A stretch of DNA of 64,000 nucleotides from Trichosphaerium sp. ATCC 40318 (Eukaryota > Discosea > Flabellinia > Trichosidae), in the NCBI GenBank assembly GCA_038496445.1, contig JALMLS010000627.1:1-64000 (forward strand), read 5' to 3'. Positions 57,372-64,000 of the stretch are shown piece by piece; position 1 is the stretch's first letter; each line of letters begins with the position of its first letter. The notes beneath the pieces are model-generated. The model saw nothing but the letters and a program-made list of their open reading frames with translations, searched no databases and was not told where the DNA came from. The translations under genes were made by a program, and so were the position numbers.

Positions 57372-58270
57372 TTACAAATAACGCAGTTGGCGAACATAGT
57401 GGAGACACATTATTTTGCAGTGTGTAAGCTGCCACGAAACAATCATTTCCATGGCATGAAGTTCAAGGGACTGTCCGCGGTATCTCCCAGATGCTGCTTT
57501 AAAAAACCCGTTTCGAGCATTGTTGATCTCAATAGGTGAGCGAGCAGCATGTCGTCTGCAAAAGTCTTTGCTAAGCCAATCATTTGGGCAAAGAAGATTT
57601 GGGTCATTATCATTGAATCCCAAATCTGCAAGAGCTATGATTTCGTGCTCTACAAGCTCTTCTCTGGGGCAGTAGACATATTAAAAGCCACCCTATCATT
57701 GTTGTGGCCTACAGTGTGTTAGAAATAACAACAAATGGATACTCAAGAAACAACCCACATAAATCAAGTTTCCACGAGAATCTGCCACTGTGAGTGTGTT
57801 TAAAAAGTGAGCATGCTTATCTCCTCTGTATAGAAGGTGTTGTCCTGGGTGCACCCGATTTCTGAGAGCCTTAGTGTAACAGTTAAAAAAAGTAGTGTAC
57901 CTGTAGTGTGAGGTACAATCTAACATTGCTTTACAGCCATCAAATCTTCCAGGGATATGCTCCCAACTTGCAGGCCATTTTATGTACTTTAAAGTGCTGT
58001 ACAGCGCAGGAATTATATGATAAACCTCACGTGTCACTGTACTTGTACTCACTTGAAACATTCTAGCCAACTTACTTGTACAATAGTTGTGTCGTAGCTT
58101 TTGTAAGCACAAGTGTCAGTCTTAGCCGTGGATTCAACTTTGTTGAGGGTTTTTTTTGCTCTTTTTCGTTTAAAATGCGGTTTGAAAATGTATCTGTCGA
58201 TGTTCTTCCACTCTAGTGTATTAGTTCCTAAGCTTACAAACGTTGCCAACAACTGTTGAGCTTGACGCAT
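57372..58270 (-). mobile_element. PIF/Harbinger-type DDE transposase (damaged)
   Basis: The minus strand starts MRQAQQLLATFVSLGTNTLE. After a frame change it gives CLQKLRHNYCTSKLARMFQV and TSTVTREVYHII (helix-turn-helix), AMLDCTSHYR (first Asp), NRVHPGQHLLYRGDKHAHFL, GHNNDRVAF (second Asp) and RRHAARSPIEINNARNGFF (Glu). The DDE_Tnp_4/HARBI1 order is clear. A one-base shift separates the N-terminal segment from CLQKLRH, and a stop lies after PEKSL. It abuts the truncated esterase at 58,285. Confidence 0.82.
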
Positions 58271-58284
58271 TCGTCACGTGCCCA

Positions 58285-59830
58285 ACGTTCTGGTATTCGC
58301 ATGATTTGCGTTGAGATGCACGTAATTTGGCCTCACTGAAAACATTGGCATTGAGCCAAGGAGCCAATTGAACGAAAAGAATGGGAACAATGGATCAGTT
58401 TCACTGTCTTGAGAAAAAATCATTTAGGCAATCAACTCCCTTGCAAAAGAAAACAATGTACTCCACTTTGATCTCCAGTCTTTTATCATCTCAGGAAAAG
58501 CGCAAGCATAGTAATCCTAAAACAAGTTAATATATGAAAGACAGGTACAGGTTGGTAACTGTTTGTTTCTCCTTGATACCAAAGAGTACCTTTTATTGTC
58601 ATCTAAAAAAACAATCAGTTTGAGTAATACGTCCGAAAGCAAGAAGGTTCGTACATCTAGTATTGGTCTATCATTGCGTTCCACAAAACATGAATATCAT
58701 GTGGACCACCAACACTGTTCGTTCCATTGCATACTTTTGTTGCATCCGGAGAGCTCCAAGCCTAAATAGTACAACGTCAATACAATATAGCCACGCGTAC
58801 TTTACCGCACCTGTACTGGTGTACCACCCCAGTTATCACTCAACTAAATAAAAAAAATGTAAGATAAAAAGCCTGATGTCATGTGTAAACGGTTTACGTA
58901 CAAGTCCAATAGGCACCTTACCATCAAGGTGATTGTATAAGTCTCTTCCAAAAAACCAACGCATAGCACTAAATTCGCCCCAGTTTCCAACGCCAATGGA
59001 TTGACTACTTGCAGGAATCCACGGCTGTGCAATCTTTTTAAACTCTTGTAAAGGCTAGAACAGTTTTTGTCAACTAACACCTTCTAAGCTGGTACGCAAT
59101 AACATACAGTTACAGAAGTTGTAGACTCGCCTACTGTCATTACACGTATATTCGGACAATCACTGGCAGCTGCCACTTCTTTTGTATTGTTGAAAGCTTA
59201 CTAGGCCAAGTGTTAAAAGGCGACAAGTTTTTCCGCTATCACGTGCCTTTGCCCTCCACAAACATAAACGTCACCAAATAGAACATCCTTTTAACTTGTA
59301 AGTTACTTTTGCAGTTATTAAAACAACGCACAGATAGTATTTGACTTCCAACGCTTGAGGAAGCTTCAATCCTGAGGAAAAATATGAGAAAAACTCTCAC
59401 GTACAATGTCGTACGTGTATGGACCACCAGCAGGTGTAGGATCAAGGTAGAGTTACCAAACTCCCTTAAAAACTGTTAAAATTAATCACGTGCGCAAAAA
59501 GAGGAAAGCGTACAATTGACCAGAAGATGCCTGATATTTTTTGTTGTTGAAAGTGACTGTAATCTTTGCGTAACGGCATTAGTTGTGTTTAGTGATGAAT
59601 AAATGACTTACTATGTCGCCAGGATGAGAGAAACCCATACACTTGCTCTTTGAGGAGCTCTCTGTTATACCATGTGATCGCCAAGAGCGTTTAAAAACAG
59701 CGCTTCAAAAACCATTAGAAAGTCTCTGTTTAAGTATTCGTACCGCATAGGCGAAAGTTGTAAGCGTCAGAAGCGTTAACAGCAAGACAGTATTCGTTTG
59801 GGTATGATATGGAAAAGCAATTACCAACAA
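58285..59830 (-). pseudogene. Sialate O-acetylesterase-like gene, copy 1, C-terminus cut off
   Basis: On the minus strand: a hydrophobic leader (NTVLLLTLLTLTTFAYA); GDHMV followed by an in-frame stop and QRAPQRASVW, with one base missing before GFSHPGDI; DPTPAGGPYTYDIV; DVLFGDVYVCGGQ; NNTKEVAAASDCPNIRVMTV; and [20 protein letters not shown]. Then DNWGGTPVQ, MTIKGTLWYQGETNSYQP and DYYACAFPEMIKDWRSKW. A one-base loss in the T-run at FFF shifts the frame. Similarity stops at QNVG, where the transposase region starts. The family removes O-acetyl groups from sialic acids and uses a GQS Ser that is not readable here. Confidence 0.85.
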
Positions 59831-59934
59831 GTCATTCAAAATCCACTGGATTTGAAAGGATGCTTGACCAGCGAATGAAATAGATGAAACAACCTAAACC
59901 TTACAATCAACTTAAGAAACATGTATGTGATAAT

Positions 59935-61540
59935 TTATTCAGTTGATGGTCTGTTTACAGGATAAGGGTTTGGAAAAAAGAAAGGCGTTACAGGTACATC
60001 TAGATTTGCAATCACTTCAACATCAGTGCCTACAATTGTAGCTGTTGCTTGAAACCTATCATAAACAATTAACAATTTTTGCGTTTCTTTAGCTTCGGTA
60101 TAATTGTAACAAACAGTCTTAATTGAAGGCATACCATTTACCACTCTTTGATTGAAGTTTGAAACCTGAATATTCTTTGGCAGGTACTTTGTCAAGACAC
60201 GTTTTAGCCTCGAAAGTAAGTCACTTCCAATTGAATCAGAATAGAATGATGTACGTGCTGTAGCACTTTTTGGTCCAGCCTTGTTGAATACATTAATTTG
60301 CCGCGTTATGCAATAGTGATAAGAGGGACCAGCGTACTGAAACAGTTTCAATCTTTTGCCCATGGTCCCAAGTATTGAACATCTTTTTCACCATAAGCGA
60401 ATGCTTGAGCGTTTTTCAAGAGTCTTTGACCACAGGTTGTTTATCTCTTGGATGAATGGAACCGAAAGGAGAAGTTGGATCTCCCCTACATAAACAATTA
60501 GTTTGAAAAGCCAGCAGTACTATCACATACCCGACGTTTTGGTTTTCGCATGCTTCAAGTTGAGATGCGCGCAATTCAGGTTCATTTACAACATTTGCGT
60601 CAAGCCAAGGAGGCAGTTGAACGAAAAAGAATGGGAACAATGGATCAGTTTCACTGTCTTGAGAAAAAATCATTTAGGCAACCAACCCTTGCAAAAGAAA
60701 GCGACGACTCCACTTTGATCTCCAGTCTTTTATCATCTCAGGAAAAGCGCAAGCATAGTAATCCTAAAACGATGTAAGTTAATACTTAGATTATCAATAA
60801 AGACGGTACAGGTTGGTAACTGTTTGTTTCTCCTTGATACCAAAAGCACCTTTTATTGTCATCTAAAAAAACAATCAGTTTGAGTAATACGTCCGAAAGC
60901 AAGAAGGTTCGTACATCTAGTATTGGTACTATCATTGCGTTCCATAGTACATTAGGATCATTTTGATTACCAGCACATGCTGTTAAAGTGAGATTGCATA
61001 CTTTCGATGCATCCGGAGAGCTCCAAGCCTAAATAGTACAACGTCAATATAATATAGCAACACGTACTTTACCGCACCTGTACTGGCGTACCACCCCAGT
61101 TATCACTCAACTAAAATAAACAAAACAATGTAAGATATAGTATCATTCTGTATTCACGTACAAGTCCAATAGGCACTTTACCATCAAGGTGATTGTATAA
61201 GTCTCTTCCAAAGAACCAACACACAGCACTAAATGAAGACCAGTTTCCAACGCCAATGGATTGACTACTTGCAGGAATCCATGGATGATCAACTTTTTTG
61301 AACTCTTGTACAGGCTACAGTTGTTGAAGTTAGAATAGAGCGGCAACACAAACATCAGCGGCGTATCTTAACTTACAATTTTAGAGTATGTAGATTGTCC
61401 TACTGTCATTACACGTATATCTGGGAAATCATTCGCAGGCGCAACTTCTTTTGTATTGTTGAAAGCTTGGTTGACAGTGAATCTATCAAGTAGAATTAAT
61501 GCTACAGTATCATCAGTTGCCATAGTGTAGTTCTATTAGC
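59935..61540 (-). pseudogene. Sialate O-acetylesterase-like gene, copy 2, N-terminus missing
   Basis: It begins only at FTVNQAFNNTKEVAPANDFP (a Met at about 61,521 is possible), then [30 protein letters not shown] and MTIKGAF. One base is missing, so the frame must shift to read WYQGETNSYQP. DYYACAFPEMIKDW, SETDPLFPFFFVQLPPW and GSIHPRDKQP follow, then another one-base loss before GQRLLKNAQAFAYGEKDVQY. The last 142 codons (KRLKLFQYAGPSYHYC ... VNRPSTE*) are intact. The leader, GDxMV and GQS-nucleophile regions are absent. Related to copy 1 over 58,370-59,090. Confidence 0.82.
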
Positions 61541-61615
61541 AAAACAACGCTAAAAGAAGTTTGATTGAAATAGTGTTCCTTTGAGCGAAATTTCATTACA
61601 TCAAACAACGTTAAC

Positions 61616-62005
61616 ATGTCCTCTCAACAACCAACAAACAGCCAGAGTTTATTTCAGCCAATAACAGTTGATCCTTACACCTACCTTAGTCAAAGGCCAA
61701 TAGGTGCAAAGCCAACGCAGTAAAGCATGTGCTACATGCTCCTACACCAGGTTATCAACCACCAACTGTGGCTGGAGTTAAAAAACGTAAACCAACCTGA
61801 GTCCTCCTTCAATCGCAGAATGGACACTAAACGCACGGAAAAGGACAATTCAGTTCTAGCAGAAAATGAAGCGAAGTTTCGGGAGGTGCTTTCAACAGCT
61901 ATAGTTACATTGACAAGTCTGCTTGAGTGTGGACAAGCGCATGATGAGCACATGATGGCAATGCTGGAAAAAATATACGCTAGAACACCAAGCAGCAAAG
62001 CCTAA
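61616..62005 (+). CDS. Small unknown protein, helical C-terminus
   Basis: Exon 1 (MSSQQPTNSQSLFQPITVDP, YTYLSQRPIGAKPTQ) splices by a GTAAAG intron to MDTKRTEKDNSVLAENEAKF, REVLSTAIVTLTSLLECGQA and MLEKIYARTPSSKA*. About 100 residues. The C-terminal half is a charged amphipathic helix. No family recognised. It is divergent from esterase copy 2. Confidence 0.55.
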
Positions 62006-63217
62006 GATGTGTAATATTACATTAATAAATAAATTGTTTATTTTCAAACTGTTTACAAATTACGTTTTACGAGCCCGAAGGTATTAATAGAAAGACCATA
62101 ACACCTGTTTAGGCATACAGTTTGAACAAGATTCGTACCCGTACAAAGTTTCAACGCTATCATCTCAGGCTTCAAATACGTAAGCGCACAATGGTATAAT
62201 TCTGTCCAAATAACAATACTAATCGATATTTAACATAAATTCACAATAATCTTTACCTTTTATTTTGATACTTTGGGCATATTAGCGACGTTATGGTTGT
62301 ATTTTTCGTTGATACTTTACCTGTACTAGCAAAAAGACAATCTTGTCGTTTTAAGACGGCTCCCGGGTGCAATGTGGGTGCCCTCAGCGTCCAGTGTTAA
62401 CGAACGGTGCTGGAATGTATCTCCTGGCCGTACCGGGGTTGTCGTGCTCAAGAGCCCGATAGGATGGAGAGCTACGGTACCTACAAGCCATGGTTCTTGC
62501 ACAAACCGGGTGCTTGGATACGCTCTCCACGTTAACAGTTGTCGATTCCTTCGCCGATATACAAGGAAAATTGAAATACTTATGTACCATTCATTTGTGG
62601 ATAAAAATAAAAAGTGGTATTGAGAAATGTTGATAATATACGATTTCAATCGCCCCACCATATTACATTGGTATTTATGAGCATGTTGTATCTTCGTTTT
62701 ATTGACCAAAGGTAAATTCGAGGACAATTTCATCTAATTCACTGAAATATCCAGTCTAATACTCCAAATATGGATAATGCACATTTCAAAACTCTCAAAA
62801 AGCCCTTGTACTACATATTTTCATGCGTATGAACGTATTAACGGTATCGATGATGTTTTGGTTCGCGAAACATGGCTAAACTATTAATTCTTTTTTCTGT
62901 GTATATTTTAGGTGACTTCATTTGATTACTCCAACACAGTACGTTGATGCCAAAGGCTGTTTTACGCTATGTTCGCAATATATAAAGCGAATTCGGTGAA
63001 ATAGTACGCATATGGTAATGACGGTTAGTATGGTTCTAGTCATTGCATACATTGGTAGCGCTGAAAACATGTGGTTTCTCAGACATGCCAAACGCGAAAT
63101 AAGCTGTATTGTCTACGACGGAGAAATATCAACAAAGAAATTCTGAGCATGATGCTATGACAATTTATTTACATGCGAATTAGCGCTTTGCTTAAAACTA
63201 GCGGAAAATAATAAAAT
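62006..63217. other. No gene recognised; contains a GC-richer island at about 62,355-62,560
   Basis: Mostly AT-rich. The 200-bp island has many CG dinucleotides and is open on both strands (plus MWVPSASSVNERCWNVSPGR; minus GDTFQHRSLTLDAEGTHIAP). I cannot assign it. Confidence 0.4.
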
Positions 63218-63409
63218 ATGACCTCCACGCTTCCCCAAGAGCACTTGAGCGTTACTCCAATCCGAGCTGCCTGTTTCACGACATGTAACCACTTCTCACC
63301 TGGCGAAGACTACAATGAGATGGTTTGGGCAGTATCCGCTACTGAGGCGATTTCCTTTACGCTTGAAAATGTTGTCTTTTGTTCGTTTTATCAAGTAGAC
63401 AACACTTAA
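63218..63409 (+). CDS. Possible small unknown ORF
   Basis: MTSTLPQEHLSVTPIRAACF ... VVFCSFYQVDNT*, 63 codons, lying 73 bp upstream of the next gene. No family resemblance. Could be chance. Confidence 0.25.
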   Translation: MTSTLPQEHLSVTPIRAACFTTCNHFSPGEDYNEMVWAVSATEAISFTLENVVFCSFYQVDNT

Positions 63410-63482
63410 CTGCAAAATAAACAGCTTCGGCAATTGTACAAACGTTCACTTGGAGTGATTCTGTCATTGTTGAACGCCTACA

Positions 63483-64000
63483 ATGAGCACAAAGAAATCA
63501 GCAAAAGCAAAGCACATCAAGCCCGCTAGTGACTCTTCTACGTCCAAGCGAAAGAAATCAAACCCTCCAAAGCCTTCAATGGATGTTACTAGCAAAACGA
63601 AAGAAGACAAGCTCGCTGCTACGCTCAATACGGTAAATCCAGCACTGGAAGCGTACGCAGATAAGTTTTCGAATGAAACAGAGCAATCAAAACCAAAACA
63701 GCACCGTAACTCGAATAAACCAGCAAGACTACAAAATCAAATGTTTCAGACCGTTTGGGACGCTTTAGACGAAGATGATGGTAAGTTACAGCTTTTAAGC
63801 GATTAGCGCGTTTTCTCGCCACTCAATGTCGTTTTGTGCGTTTTTGAGCAATAGCCATGTTTGTAGTTATTAAAAGGGCAAACTAAAAAACGGCAGTAGC
63901 ACACCTCTCTTATTTGGTGAAACGCGCTTTGCTAATTTTACCTCACTTTGTCTGTAATACTTATTTCGCTTATAGAGCGCATCGCTGTTGAGATGAGTAA
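63483..64000 (+). CDS. Unknown basic protein, runs off the right edge
   Basis: MSTKKSAKAKHIKPASDSST, SKRKKSNPPKPSMDVTSK and NPALEAYADKFSNETEQ, then QNQMFQTVWDALDEDD, then a GTAAGT intron (63,781-63,975) to ERIAVEMS. Lys/Ser-rich first half, acidic end of exon 1. Partial at 3'. Not recognised. Confidence 0.5.

Overview
This window is nuclear DNA of a eukaryote. Nearly every gene is split by short introns (about 35-120 bp), and the products are eukaryote-specific: Mago nashi, Aurora kinase, VPS13, RER1, eIF3h, CDK1, alpha-tubulin, myosin and cytosolic PheRS beta. Genes lie close together on both strands, often as divergent pairs less than 150 bp apart, which suggests a small-genomed protist or an early-diverging fungus. 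I cannot name the lineage. Many 5' splice sites read GTACG or GTGCG rather than GTAAGT. Gene ends come from joining exons by eye (homology, phase, GT-AG); exact junctions are inferred.

Layout. 1-2,090 is repeat DNA: short inverted-repeat elements, two GTAC-rich minisatellites and a decayed Tc1-like trace. It abuts a sedolisin protease gene that is broken at the junction. 2,094-42,205 is gene-dense: sedolisin, Mago nashi, Aurora kinase, a mitochondrial peroxiredoxin, mitochondrial uL22, a ~10.7-kb VPS13 gene, WDR74/NSA1, a LYR-motif protein, PheRS beta, RER1, BolA, eIF3h, an ankyrin-TKL kinase, an ADP-ribosylglycohydrolase, a CDK1-type kinase, malate dehydrogenase, a pirin-like protein, an aegerolysin-like protein and a five-SH3 scaffold.

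From 42,206 the character changes. There are gene fragments (myosin motor, Ca2+-ATPase N-terminus, tubulin C-terminus), a decayed Ty3/gypsy-like element with two partial reverse transcriptases, a long hairpin element and tandem repeats. A MORN-repeat/lysine-repeat gene, a Harbinger-like transposase and two damaged sialate O-acetylesterase copies follow. A few apparently whole genes sit among them: a protein with a deamidase-like Cys/His motif, a glycosyltransferase and small unknown proteins. The last gene runs off the right edge.

The dense half is ordinary housekeeping: translation (eIF3h, PheRS, uL22m, WDR74), mitochondrial redox and Fe-S functions (peroxiredoxin, LYR, BolA), cell cycle (Aurora, CDK1) and membrane traffic (VPS13, RER1). 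I see no operon-like functional cluster. The most unusual material is in the right half: the Cys/His protein, the MORN/lysine-repeat gene with its upstream tandem partial copies, the hairpin, and the esterase pair with complementary truncations.
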